Shown: positions 17,931 to 26,461 of the stretch, piece by piece
Position numbering within the stretch: position 1 is the first letter of the stretch
Layout of the letters: the number at the start of each line of letters is the position of its first letter
Origin: Streptomyces sp. NBC_01549
GTDB taxonomy: Bacteria > Actinomycetota > Actinomycetes > Streptomycetales > Streptomycetaceae
DNA length: 64,000 bases
Assembly (NCBI RefSeq): GCF_026339955.1
Contig: NZ_JAPEPW010000002.1
Location: forward strand, 2,046,001-2,110,000
Reading direction: 5' to 3'
Notes under the pieces: model-generated
What the model was told of the DNA's origin: nothing
The model's input: only the letters and a program-made list of their open reading frames with translations
Database searches by the model: none
Program-made: the position numbers and the translations under genes

Positions 17931-18790
17931 GCACAACGACGTTCTCCGGCACCAGTCCGTCCGAGCGCGCCGCCGAACCGGTGGCCAGGTTCGTCGACCT
18001 GCTTGCCGCTGAGTGGATCAAGATGCGGTCGCTCCGGTCCACCTACTGGGTGCTCACCCTCAGTGCCGTCGTCGCCATCGCGATCAACGTGAACGCCGTC
18101 CGCTCCGACCTGACGTACATCGACCAGCCGCATCCCCCGCTGCCCGGTTTCCCGCCCTTCAAGTACGACCCGCTGTTTCACGGCCTGGGCAGCATCGCCG
18201 CCGACGTCATGGCACTGGCCGCGGCCAGTTTCGGTGCCATTACGGTCTTCGGCGAGTACGCCACCGGAATGATCCGTACCACGCTCGCCGCCGCCCCCGA
18301 CCGGCGTGCGGTGATCACGGCCAAGGTGGTTCTCGTCACGGCGATCACGCTCGTTCTCGGTGTGATCGTCTCCGTGACGTCGTTCTTCACCACCAACGCG
18401 ATGCTGGCCTCACGCCACGTCGGCCTCTCGATCCACGACCCCGGCTGTCTGCGGGCCGTTGCGGCATACGCGCTGGTCATCCCGGTATGCGCACTCATCG
18501 GCATGGCGCTCGGCGCCGTCCTACGACACGCCACGGCCTCGATCGTCTCAGCAGTAGGCATGCTCTTCATCCTGCCCATGCTCTTCGGTGGCGAGAGGTA
18601 CAGGTTCTTGAAGGAGATCGGCAACCACCTGCCGCTCGCCGCCCAGGGCCGGCTGACGCTGAACCCCGACTCCCAAACCAGCCTGGGCGCATTCCCCGCC
18701 ACGATCACGGGCTCCTGGATAGCGCTCGCGGCCTGGGCGCTCGTCTCGGTGGCCGTCGCCGTGGTCGTCGTGCGGCGCCGGGATGTCTGA
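17927..18790 (+). CDS. ABC-2-type exporter permease
   Basis: A 287-residue membrane protein with about six hydrophobic helices and the usual cytoplasmic N-terminal segment ending LAAEWIKMRSLRSTYW. It includes GAITVFGEYATGMIRTTLAA, typical of ABC-2 permeases next to ATPases of this class. Coupled to the ATPase by overlap. It is the last gene of the Tn554-like element; the right sub-terminal repeats begin 77 bases downstream. Confidence 0.9.
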   Translation: MSTTTFSGTSPSERAAEPVARFVDLLAAEWIKMRSLRSTYWVLTLSAVVAIAINVNAVRSDLTYIDQPHPPLPGFPPFKYDPLFHGLGSIAADVMALAAASFGAITVFGEYATGMIRTTLAAAPDRRAVITAKVVLVTAITLVLGVIVSVTSFFTTNAMLASRHVGLSIHDPGCLRAVAAYALVIPVCALIGMALGAVLRHATASIVSAVGMLFILPMLFGGERYRFLKEIGNHLPLAAQGRLTLNPDSQTSLGAFPATITGSWIALAAWALVSVAVAVVVVRRRDV

Positions 18791-18866
18791 GACCGGCTCG
18801 GCTGTATGCAGCCCCTCTCCGCCCAGTACAGGGGGAAGCCGAACCTGCAGGATTCTGGAGTCGCCG

Positions 18867-18947
18867 CTGAGACACACCGCCCTCATCCATACCTCCTTGA
18901 GTCGCGCCGTGCAGCGCGCCTGCTGAGACGGTTGAGGGGTTGAGACA
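18867..18947. repeat. Right sub-terminal CTGAGACA-type repeats
   Basis: CTGAGACA (18,867), CTGAGACG (18,923) and TTGAGACA (18,940) are inverted counterparts of the TGTCTCAG sites at the left end. They lie in the 156-bp non-coding stretch after the permease gene. Confidence 0.55.
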
Positions 18948-18963
18948 TGCGAACTGTTCATAA

Positions 18964-18969
18964 CGGCGG
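18964..18969. repeat. Right CGGCGG crossover core of the Tn554-like element
   Basis: Second copy of the hexamer at 10,195-10,200. The sequence 3' of it continues the Nudix frame with ACCATCGAGTCG (Thr-Ile-Glu-Ser). Confidence 0.75.
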
Positions 18970-19321
18970 CACCATCGAGTCGGACGACGGGGAGACCCCG
19001 CGCCAGGGCGCGCGCCGCGAGACCGCCGAGGAGATCGGTCTCGACATCGTGCTCGGCCCGCTGCTCGCGGTCGACTGGGTACACGGGACGGCGCGGCCCC
19101 CGCTGGTCGCCTACCTGTACGACGGCGGAGTCCTCGGCGAACAGGAACTCAAGGCGATCCGGTTGCAGGAGGAGGAACTCCTGTCGTGGCGGCTGGTGCC
19201 ACGGGAGGAGCTGGCCGAGTATCTGCCGAGCGCACTCGGCCGCCGGGTCCTCGCCGCGCTGGACGTGCTGGCCGAGGGCGAGGGAACCGCGGAGCTGGAG
19301 AACGGCCACCGGATGGGCTAG
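18964..19321 (+). pseudogene. 3' half of the split Nudix hydrolase gene
   Basis: Carries the Nudix box (GGTIESDDGETPRQGARRE then TAEEIGLD) and the rest of the hydrolase to the stop at 19,321. It is missing the N-terminal 47 residues, found at 10,061. A chance ATG at 18,947, contributed by the element, is in frame (MRTVHNGGTIES), so a headless Nudix protein could still be made; activity is doubtful. Confidence 0.92.
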
Positions 19322-19453
19322 TGGCCGGTTGGCTCTGTCGGATTCGGCGGCTTCCCTACCTTTACTGGGCATTGATCGGCACAATTCCCGTGCGCCGCAC
19401 TACGGCTCGAACTCTCGGCCGCGGGGGAGACGTCGGCGGCCCCGTTCGCCGAC

Positions 19454-20198
19454 TTGTGGCGAGAGGCAGCCGAGGCGCGCACGAATCCGCATCTGCCCGG
19501 CAGCGGTCCCAAGCAGGACTACTACCCCATCGCTGGGAACGACATCGTCTCCCCGACCCTGCGCGACATCCGCCTCCAGGTCGCCAACCTCTCGGGAGCG
19601 AAGGACAGTTACTGCAGCCCGCCCTCCAACGCCCGGGAGCGCGCCGACTGGATCGCGGCGAACAAGGACATCATCAAGGCGGCGGCTCAGAACTCGGGGC
19701 TCCCGCCGGACATGGTCGCCGGTATCGCCTGGCAGGAGATCGACGGACAGCCCGGCATCCTGGACGACATCACCGACACCCTCCGCGAACAGGCCGATTC
19801 CCCACTCAGTCCGATCGCCCCCGAGAGCCTCCCCTGGCGTCTCGGCTGCGATCCCGACAACACGTCCATGGGGCCCATCGCCATCCAGGTGCGACGCGTA
19901 GCCGAGGTCCTCGGCTACGACCCCAACCACCTCACCGACCAGCAACGCGGCATGCGGCATGGTGGAGGATTCTCTCCAGGACCCTGCGCGGAACATCTTC
20001 ATCGCCTCGGAGTACCTGGCCCAGCTCAAGGCGGAGAGCGAGTTCGCCAACGTGCCTGCGGAGGAGATGACGCCCGCCCAGTATCAGGAACTCGCCGCGC
20101 GTTACAACGGTGGCCCGTACTGGCAGACCGACGACGCCCAGGCCTACGGGCGTGGCTTTACGAACAATCTGGACGAGGTAAGGAACGCACTGCGCTGA
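19454..20198 (+). pseudogene. Lysozyme/transglycosylase-like gene, 5' truncated and frameshifted
   Basis: Two frames together make one protein. The first (from 19,454) contains NKDIIKAAAQNSGLPPDMVA and GIAWQEIDGQPGILDD, a lytic-transglycosylase-like helix with a candidate catalytic Glu. The second (from 19,959) continues with DPARNIFIASEYLAQL and AARYNGGPYWQTDD, also typical of this fold. The shift lies near 19,950. No convincing start codon or ribosome-binding site precedes the first part, and an in-frame stop lies at 19,373. Confidence 0.7.
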
Positions 20199-20518
20199 TG
20201 ACCAGCCCTTCCCACGTGGACAACCACCGCGGCTGCCTGCGCCTGGTCCTCGCCGTTCCACTGATCCTGCTCACCCTTGTCGCTGCGTACTTCTGCTGGA
20301 CGGCACTGACCATCCGTCCGTCCGGGCCCTGGGACGACGACGCGTATGCGGGCATCGTTCTCTCGTGCGTCCTGACCATCGGGGCTGCCGGTGCGGTGGC
20401 GGTGCTGTGGCTGCTGCCGTCGGTGCGACGGATCATGGGGTGGTGGTGGGTGGGCCCCGCCGTGCTGTTGGGTGTGATCGCGGTGATCCGATGGGTGACA
20501 GGCGGTCAAGCCGTCTAG
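20198..20518 (+). CDS. Small membrane protein, function unknown
   Basis: A 106-residue protein with three hydrophobic helices (around VLAVPLILLTLVAAYFCW, GIVLSCVLTIGAAGAVAVLW and VGPAVLLGVIAVIRWV). Its ATG overlaps the TGA of the broken lysozyme-like gene (TGATG), so it was probably translated by coupling and may now be poorly expressed. Confidence 0.6.
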   Translation: MTSPSHVDNHRGCLRLVLAVPLILLTLVAAYFCWTALTIRPSGPWDDDAYAGIVLSCVLTIGAAGAVAVLWLLPSVRRIMGWWWVGPAVLLGVIAVIRWVTGGQAV

Positions 20519-20695
20519 GGCCATGGCTGCGTCGACCTACCCATATGGTCCTGCGGCGAGTGCTCCGAACGCTCTGTCCGACAGCCACGCGTCCGGGCTT
20601 GCGATTTCAGGGGTGAGTGACCGTGATCTGCAACGGTCCGCCGCCGGGCGCCGAGCCTTGGGACAGGCCTGCCACTATCTGCACGGTCCCGTCGG

Positions 20696-22090
20696 TCACC
20701 GCGAAGAGGCCGCCGTAGCCCCACCGACGGGCCTGTCCTGCCGAGCCGTTCGTGTCGGCGCGGACGGCTGGGTGCCGTCCTTGGAGACCGGCTGGAAGTA
20801 GTGGTCCAGCGCCCAGGCGGCCATGCGAGTGCCGGCCCGGCAGCCGACCGCGTCCGCCGTGCGGGAGTGGACGCCGCCCCACACACGGGCATCGACGACG
20901 TCCCGGTTGAGGCCGTCGGCGGACCCGTAGAACCGCGTGGTGCCGGTGACCTCGGAGGGGACGTGGAGGTCGATGCGCGAGGTGCCGAGGACGCCGGTCA
21001 GGGCGCGTGCAACGGCGGCGGCGACGGTCGTGTGGCCCGCGATGTAGTCCGGGTGTGGTGGGGTGAGGAGCAGCGGCTCCCAGGCCGGGTCTGCCGTCGT
21101 CGCGGGGTTGCCGTCGGTGTCGGCGAGGCGGATGGCGGTGATCGGCCGCCAGGTGCCGTAGTGGAGCTTGGCGTCCCATGCCGTGACGACGGCATCGGTC
21201 GCCGACGCGTTCACCGCGGCGAACAGCCGGGCCGTCTCGGCGATGCCGAGCCGGTGCCGGGTGGCGTGGTCGCGTACGGCTGTCTGGACCTGTTCGACCA
21301 GGTTGCCGCTGAAGAAGAGGGCGGTCTCGGTCTGCTGCGCGCTCCTGCCTGAGCCGGTCTTCCCGCCCATGGCCTTCAACTCCTGGACATCCTCGGCGTA
21401 GGCGGCCGAGGAGATGGCGGGTGGTCCGCCGGGGCGGAACTGCTGCGGGGAGGCGAGCAGGAGGGGGCGGAGCCTGGCGAGCCAGGTGTCGATGAAGGGC
21501 TGGAACGCGGGCCGGGTGGGCCGCCAGACCCCCGGTGCCGGGGAAGCGGTGAAAGGAACGTCCGCGAACCTTCCGTCGCCTTCCCGTAGTTCGATGATGC
21601 GGGCGGCGGCGCGCTTTCCGTAGTCAACGCCCCGGTCTCTGGCCTGACCGGCCGGAAGAGCGGCGAGCGAGTCCGCGTAGGCGGTGTCGAGCCGTTCCTT
21701 GAAGGCAGGGAAGTAGGTGAGCAGCACGTCGTGGGCCGCAGTGGCGGCGGCCGCCGCGGAGGATGCCTTGGCCGGACCGCGCTCGTGCCATTTGTACAGG
21801 GCGTAGCCGCCTTCGATCCCCACCACGGCGTTGTACACGGCGACGGAGACGAACCCCTCCCAGATCGCCGCCTGTCCGGAGGGGCGTGGGCCAAGGCTGG
21901 TCTTGATCGTGTCGGTGGCGATGGCGTTCCACTCGCGGACCACGGCTGCCGGGGCCGCCGCGGTCCGGGTGTCCGCGTCGTGGGGGCTTGTCGCGGCGGT
22001 GAGCGTCACGAGGGCGATGGCCGCGACGGCGCAGGTGAATCCCCGGACACGTGAACGCGGAGGAACGAGAAGAGGGGGCTCTTGATACAC
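20696..22090 (-). CDS. Secreted vanadium-dependent haloperoxidase/PAP2-superfamily protein
   Basis: A 464-residue protein starting at GTG 22,090, with an N-terminal signal-like stretch (VRGFTCAVAAIALVTLTAAT). The vanadate/phosphate pocket is visible in order: KLHYGTWRPITAIR (Lys and Arg), PPHPDYIAGHTT (the PSGH-equivalent loop) and ARVWGGVHSRTADAVG (the normal W-GxHxRxAD segment). The last 30 residues are low complexity, while another frame just past this point encodes RWGYGGLFAVTDGTVQIVAG, so the C-terminus may be altered. Phosphatase and haloperoxidase activities cannot be separated from sequence. Confidence 0.8.
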   Translation of the reverse strand: MYQEPPLLVPPRSRVRGFTCAVAAIALVTLTAATSPHDADTRTAAAPAAVVREWNAIATDTIKTSLGPRPSGQAAIWEGFVSVAVYNAVVGIEGGYALYKWHERGPAKASSAAAAATAAHDVLLTYFPAFKERLDTAYADSLAALPAGQARDRGVDYGKRAAARIIELREGDGRFADVPFTASPAPGVWRPTRPAFQPFIDTWLARLRPLLLASPQQFRPGGPPAISSAAYAEDVQELKAMGGKTGSGRSAQQTETALFFSGNLVEQVQTAVRDHATRHRLGIAETARLFAAVNASATDAVVTAWDAKLHYGTWRPITAIRLADTDGNPATTADPAWEPLLLTPPHPDYIAGHTTVAAAVARALTGVLGTSRIDLHVPSEVTGTTRFYGSADGLNRDVVDARVWGGVHSRTADAVGCRAGTRMAAWALDHYFQPVSKDGTQPSAPTRTARQDRPVGGATAASSR

Positions 22091-22198
22091 AGCGTCCTCC
22101 GTGGAGTCGAGTGCCCAAGGCTTAGCAACGGCCCACTGCATGAGCAAGACAACTCGCCGCAAACAGGGCAGGCCCAGGGCGCCCTCGACGCCTCACCG

Positions 22199-22312
22199 AA
22201 CGCGACCACGTGCTCCCGTTCGCCTTCGACTGGCGGGTGCCCTTCGACAAGAACAGCGAACAGGCCATCCGGACGACCAAGATCCAGCAGAAGGCCGCCT
22301 GGCAGTATCCGG
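22199..22312 (+). pseudogene. IS66-family transposase remnant
   Basis: A short open stretch reading HVLPFAFDWRVPFDKNSEQA and IRTTKIQQKAAWQYP. This matches the C-terminal signature of IS66 transposases (VPF-NN-AE-xIR--K-xQK). No start, no other domain and no terminal repeats are left. Confidence 0.6.
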
Positions 22313-22508
22313 TCAAGCGATCGCGCTTGGTCGGGCAGCTGGACCACGTGGTCGTGAAACCCGGCGGCATTGAGGACTCAACAGCGCCCCGGTCGGGCCG
22401 ATTTGTATGGCCGTATCCATCTGCGGACGTACGGCGCGGTGGAAGGCCATCTGCCGAGGAGCCGCGCGCCGTGGACGGAGATGGGCCGGCAGTCGGTCCC
22501 ACTGGACG

Positions 22509-22588
22509 CGGGCCGGTGCGCGCTTGAGCTGACGTTGCCAGGTGCTGCGGTCGGGGTGCAGCCCGCGTACATAGCTCGACAGGCAGGC
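22509..22588 (-). repeat. 80-bp copy of a DUF4291 gene segment
   Basis: Identical except for one base to 56,796-56,875. On the minus strand both encode ACLSSYVRGLHPDRSTWQ and then RQLKRAPARVQW, part of DUF4291. Here the rest of the gene is absent, so this is an orphan fragment just upstream of the Imm32-like gene. Confidence 0.8.
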
Positions 22589-22613
22589 ATCATGGGAGTC
22601 CGACGTTGGAGGA

Positions 22614-23009
22614 GTGACACCCTTGAGACTGGTCTCAGACCCCGGGTACGGCGAAGTGGATCTCTCCGCCTCGGCCGAAGAGCTGACGGGGTTGGCGAGC
22701 GCGGTGGCCCAGGGCGAGGGGCTGTTCAACTCCATCTTTTCGCCGGGCGGCAACGACTTGGCCGGGGTCGAGGTCAGAGGTACTTCCGGTCCCGGCGTCC
22801 TCATCCACCGGGACGCCGAGCGGCAGATCCTTGTGATCAGCGGTGACTCCGCCGGCAGAGCAGTACTCGCGGAGAATCTGCGGGACATGGCCACGGCCGA
22901 GGACGGCGGCCACCTCCACATCGACTATTTCCCCGGGCACCGCTACCTCGCCGAAGGGTCACTGCCCTTGGTGGTCAACAGCCCGCACGGAGGCATGCCA
23001 ACCCGGTGA
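22614..23009 (+). CDS. Imm32-like immunity protein
   Basis: A 131-residue protein (GTG at 22,614; TTG at 22,623 has the better-spaced GGAGG site). The C-terminal HLHIDYFPGHRYLAEGSLPL resembles the H-x-EYFP-x-YL-PGS-P pattern of Imm32 proteins in Streptomyces. Immunity proteins normally sit next to a polymorphic toxin gene, but none is visible here, so it is an orphan. The assignment rests on pattern memory. Confidence 0.55.
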   Translation: MTPLRLVSDPGYGEVDLSASAEELTGLASAVAQGEGLFNSIFSPGGNDLAGVEVRGTSGPGVLIHRDAERQILVISGDSAGRAVLAENLRDMATAEDGGHLHIDYFPGHRYLAEGSLPLVVNSPHGGMPTR

Positions 23010-23127
23010 GTGGGCGTTTGGTCGCCGCGTTTGGTGATCGGAGGCGACCAGCGACCGGAAAAACCTGGAGCGCTCTGGTCTCTCTGCGGACTCCCGAATG
23101 GTTGTCCTGGCTGGCAGGATGGTCACC

Positions 23128-23580
23128 ATGGAGATCATCCCAGGGCAAGGCGTGGCCCTCGTCAGGATCGGCGATCCGCGCTCGCAGGTCGAGGAGCGCG
23201 TCGGGTCGCCGTATCACGGCCCGGGCGGACAGCGGGCCGTCTACACCACCTCACCCACGCTGGTGATCACCTACGCGGCTGACGAGACGGTCGAACTCGT
23301 GGAGATCGGCTACAGCGGCGAAGGCGGCGATGCCGAAGCGCACTACGACGGGGTTCAGCTGACCCATCGCTTTCTGGATGACGTCGTCGCGGACCTCCAC
23401 GCCCTGGGGCACTCGAGTACACCCTCGGACATCGGCCACGACTTCCACGCCGGCTTCTCCGTGTGGTCCATGCATTCGTTGTGGGCGCGCGACCTCGACC
23501 CGGAAGCCGGCGAGGACGACGAACGCGCGGTCTCCGAAGGAGTCTCGGTGGCGCCGTATACCTACTTCGCTGAAGGGTAG
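23128..23580 (+). CDS. Conserved hypothetical protein beside the Imm32-like gene
   Basis: A 150-residue soluble acidic protein starting MEIIPGQGVALVRIGDPRSQ, without a recognised domain; earlier in-frame starts lie at 23,119 and 23,098. The fold appears mostly beta with alternating hydrophobic residues (AVYTTSPTLVITYAADETVE). Its size, acidity and position next to an Imm32-like gene fit an immunity protein, but that is inference. Confidence 0.5.
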   Translation: MEIIPGQGVALVRIGDPRSQVEERVGSPYHGPGGQRAVYTTSPTLVITYAADETVELVEIGYSGEGGDAEAHYDGVQLTHRFLDDVVADLHALGHSSTPSDIGHDFHAGFSVWSMHSLWARDLDPEAGEDDERAVSEGVSVAPYTYFAEG

Positions 23581-23646
23581 GGAGAGGCCGGGAAGTGGCG
23601 GGCCCGCCCGGAGAGCGAACGCACTCCGGTGTCATCCCTCCGCGAC

Positions 23647-24012
23647 TCAGCCGGTGTGCCGGTCCGTGGAGAGTAGCCACTGCCAGCGTTGACGTTCCGT
23701 GACGAGGGTGGCGGCCACCAGGAGAGACACGAGGACTGCCGCATAGATGGGCCATGCCAACCATGCGGCGATCGCGGCAGCAGCGAGCTGGAGCAGCACG
23801 AGCAGGATCGTGACCGTACCCGAGACAGGGATGATCACCTGCGCCTTGTCTCCCGGAGTGGAGAAGACGGTCGGGAGGCCGATCAGTACCACCACCGCCA
23901 AGACGGCAAGCAGCCATGAGTACGTGGACAAGGCCCAGGGAGTGGCCACCCAGGCGACGAGTTCAGCAGCGAAGCGCAGGACCGATGCGATGCGGTCGTC
24001 CGGTCTCTCCAT
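23647..24012 (-). CDS. Small membrane protein (YrdB-like DUF2568 type possible)
   Basis: A 121-residue protein starting MERPDDRIASVLRFAAELVA at 24,012, with about four hydrophobic helices. Its layout (FAAELVAWVATPWALSTYSW then a GLPTVFSTPGDK loop) resembles small YrdB-like DUF2568 membrane proteins. Function unknown. Confidence 0.65.
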   Translation of the reverse strand: MERPDDRIASVLRFAAELVAWVATPWALSTYSWLLAVLAVVVLIGLPTVFSTPGDKAQVIIPVSGTVTILLVLLQLAAAAIAAWLAWPIYAAVLVSLLVAATLVTERQRWQWLLSTDRHTG

Positions 24013-24600
24013 GTTCGCCCCCCACAAGCTGTGTCGACCACCAGCGGGAGAGCTTACGACCCCGCATCGGGCTGTGAACGCGCCTTGGTGATCCAAGTCA
24101 AGCCGTGTTCACGGACCTTGGGGGGACATCTCGTTCGGCGTTGCCGGTCTACATGCCGCGTTCCGGGCCATGGCTGACGCGTGTGCGCTCATCGGGCGCC
24201 ATCGGCAGGTACTCCGGCACTACGGGGCCGGGGTCATACGCCGCGCTTCTGCATCCCGCCATGTCCTGCTCGATCAGGAACCGGTAGAGCCACTTGGCGA
24301 CCGGTATCGGATAACCGGTTCAGTTTCCGTCCCCGCACGCGACGCACATACCGCCGGGGAAATCGTGGGCCTGGGGCACCGGGAAGATGACTTCCCGGTC
24401 CAGAGAAGCTGGCGGAATCAGACCTTGCCGGGTGCAGAAGGCAAGGTCCTGTAACCCGCAGATCAGTCAGGGGCCGGATTCAGGATCATCCGTCCAGTCC
24501 CGTTCCCACCGGGTCAGGGACCACGCTCGGGAGGTGTCGCGCATCCACTCCGGGAGGTTCCACCGAGGGGTGGCCGGATGCGACAGATGCAAGTGCCTGC
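24013..24600. other. Gene-poor stretch with decayed sequence
   Basis: About 590 bp without a supported gene. Short open frames here lack starts or family motifs. A minus-strand reading around 24,180-24,320 (WLYRFLIEQDMAGCRSAAY) may be a fragment of an unknown gene. No repeats or RNA genes were recognised. Confidence 0.5.
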
Positions 24601-25092
24601 CTAGAACGGCGGACAGTCGCTGTACCCCGTCGGCTCCGGCAGGGGTACGGAGGGGCGCGGCGTCCGCAGCAGCACCACGGCCTCCTCGGCCCGGCCCAGC
24701 TCCACCAGTAGCGGACCGAGAGCCCGTCGGTGGTCCAGGCGGTCCGTATCCAGGACGGCGACAGCTTCCTCCGGGCGTCCGGCGTCGGCCAACAGGGTGG
24801 CCAGGCTCTCCATCGCGTACGGGCTCCCGCCCTCGGGGTGCGCCCGGGCCTCCTCCACTGCCTCGTCCAGCCGTCCGCAGGCGACCAGCAGCGGGCCCCG
24901 CAGCCGGAACAGCTCCCACTCCTCCTTGCCCCGCCGGGCCTTGACAGCGTCCAGGTGGGCGAGCCCCTCCTCGGCGCGGCCCTCGGCGGCGAACAGCCCG
25001 CACAGCAGGTCGACGACCCAGTCCTCGGCACTGTCCAGCGCGCGCATCACCTCGATGGCCTCGGCGCCCCGTCCGTGCCGTGCAAGCAGTTG
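24601..25092 (-). pseudogene. Tetratricopeptide-repeat protein, 5' end removed by an ISAs1 remnant
   Basis: The minus-strand frame encodes repeated helical pairs such as AEEGLAHLDAVKARRGKEEW, LDEAVEEARAHPEGGSPYA and RPEEAVAVLDTDRLDHRRAL, ending CPPF. The frame runs without a start into sequence of the ISAs1 transposase remnant at about 25,093, so the N-terminal part is lost. The first usable start, inside the ORF, would give 149 residues. Confidence 0.65.
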
Positions 25093-25756
25093 CCAGCGTC
25101 GTCCTCGCGAGCACCGACGTCGACCGCAAGACCAACGAGATCACTCGCTTCGCACCGCTGCTCGACCAGATCAGTGACCTGCGCGGCACCGTGATCACGT
25201 CACCTACCTCGCCGAACGCGGCGCCGACTGGATGCTGACCGTCAAAGGCAACCAGCCCACCCTGCACCAGCAATTGGCCGGCCTGCCCTGGCGGGCCGTC
25301 CCGGACGTCACCCGCGAGGCCGGCCGCGGACACGGCCGCCGCGAGATCCGCACCCTGAAGATCCTGAACGTCTCCACCGGCATCGACTTCCCGCACGCCG
25401 CCCAGGCCATCCAGATCCGCCGCCGGCGGCACCGTTTGGTCCAGCCGAGACGCTTCACCACCGAGACCGTCTACGCGATCACGAACCTGCACGTGCACCA
25501 GGCCCGGCCAGCACAGCTCGCCGCGTGGATCCGCCGCCACTGGCACATCGAGAACCAGATCCACTGGGTCCGCGATGTCACTTACGACGAAGACCGCTCC
25601 CAAATCCGCACCGGCACCGGACCACACGTCATGGCCGCCCTACGCAACGCCGCCATCGGCGCACTCCGCATCACCGGCGTCACCAACATCGCCGCCGCCA
25701 ACCGCCACCACGCCCGCGACAGCACCCGACCACTGGCACTACTCGGCATCATCTAA
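25093..25756 (+). pseudogene. ISAs1-family transposase remnant (central and C-terminal parts)
   Basis: Two frames read as one transposase with a small deletion: STDVDRKTNEITRFAPLLDQ, then from 25,232 MLTVKGNQPTLHQQLAG through AAWIRRHWHIENQIHWVRD and VTYDEDRSQIRTGTGPHVMA to the C-terminal LALLGII. The IENxIHWVRDVTxxED block is the ISAs1 signature. The N-terminal third is missing; another ISAs1 N-terminal remnant lies at 27.5 kb but overlaps this one in content, so it is a different copy. Confidence 0.85.
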
Positions 25757-25792
25757 CGATTTTGCCGGGGCCCTGGGTGTCCATCGCACTAC

Positions 25793-26380
25793 TCAAGGTA
25801 GTGGATGTCGTCTCCCGGGGATACGGGCGGCGGCTGCGGCGACGGTTGCCAGGTCTTCGCTCGAGAAGCCGGCGCGGCTCAGCACCGCCAGGGATTTGTT
25901 CGTTGCCAGCGTGCACAACGCCAGCTCTGCCGCCTCCTGATCATCGGCCCCCGCCGCCAGCAACGCCTGCTCCAGCATCGCCCGCAAACCGTCGATCATG
26001 GCGCGGACCATCGCCCGGCCCTCCGCGTCGAGGGCCGGGAACTGCGTTGCCGACACCGTGAGCAGGCAGCCATCCGGGACCGTCGGGTCGGCGATGCGGT
26101 TCAGGGTGACCTGCAGGTAGGCGGCCACAACGGCGCTCGGGCTCGGGTGGGGGCCTGACAGTGCCTGGTCGTACAGCGGGTGGTAGGTCTGCGCGTACCG
26201 TTGGAGGCTTTTCCGGAAGAGGGTGCTCTTGTCGCCGAAGGTGCCGTAGAGCGAGCTCCGGCCCAGGCCCGTGCCCTCGGTCAGGCGGTCGATCGAGGCC
26301 TCCGAATAGCCCCAGCGCCAGAAGACGTGCATCGCGCGTCGTAGCGCCTCGTCCACGTCGAATTGCTTGCGGCCCGCCAT
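25793..26380 (-). CDS. TetR-family transcriptional regulator
   Basis: A 195-residue repressor. The N-terminal HTH reads ALRRAMHVFWRWGYSEASID then RLTEGTGLGRSSLYGTFGDK, a classic TetR DNA-binding domain; the C-terminal ligand domain resembles the TetR_C group with GCLLTVSATQFP. It is divergent from the alpha/beta hydrolase gene, with a palindromic operator in the 57-bp gap, so it probably represses that gene and itself. Confidence 0.92.
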   Translation of the reverse strand: MAGRKQFDVDEALRRAMHVFWRWGYSEASIDRLTEGTGLGRSSLYGTFGDKSTLFRKSLQRYAQTYHPLYDQALSGPHPSPSAVVAAYLQVTLNRIADPTVPDGCLLTVSATQFPALDAEGRAMVRAMIDGLRAMLEQALLAAGADDQEAAELALCTLATNKSLAVLSRAGFSSEDLATVAAAAARIPGRRHPLP

Positions 26381-26393
26381 GGTTCGTCAGCCT

Positions 26394-26461
26394 ACACATC
26401 TTGCACCGATCGTTTCAAGATGTGTATGGTCGCCGACATGACAAGTTGCACTGATCGTTCC
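26394..26461. promoter_or_regulatory. TetR operator overlapping the hydrolase promoter
   Basis: Perfect inverted repeat ACACATCTTG (26,394-26,403) and CAAGATGTGT (26,416-26,425) with a 12-bp spacer. A promoter TTGCAC (26,401) and TATGGT (26,425) with 18-bp spacing overlaps it. The 16-bp segment at 26,401 is imperfectly repeated at 26,446 (14 of 16 matches), possibly a second site. Confidence 0.75.

Larger units (their letters stand above)
10201..18969. mobile_element. Tn554-like element with recombinase trio and two-component/ABC cargo, inserted in a Nudix gene
   Basis: An 8.77-kb insertion bounded by the same hexamer CGGCGG (10,195-10,200 and 18,964-18,969). Recombination or precise excision there would rebuild the Nudix reading frame. 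Gene order from the left end: two tyrosine recombinases and a small HTH/coiled-coil gene, all overlapping, then a minus-strand response regulator and kinase, then a plus-strand ABC ATPase and permease. The trio resembles tnpA-tnpB-tnpC of Tn554 in layout, although the proteins are larger. Sub-terminal octamer repeats lie at both ends. Confidence 0.85.
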
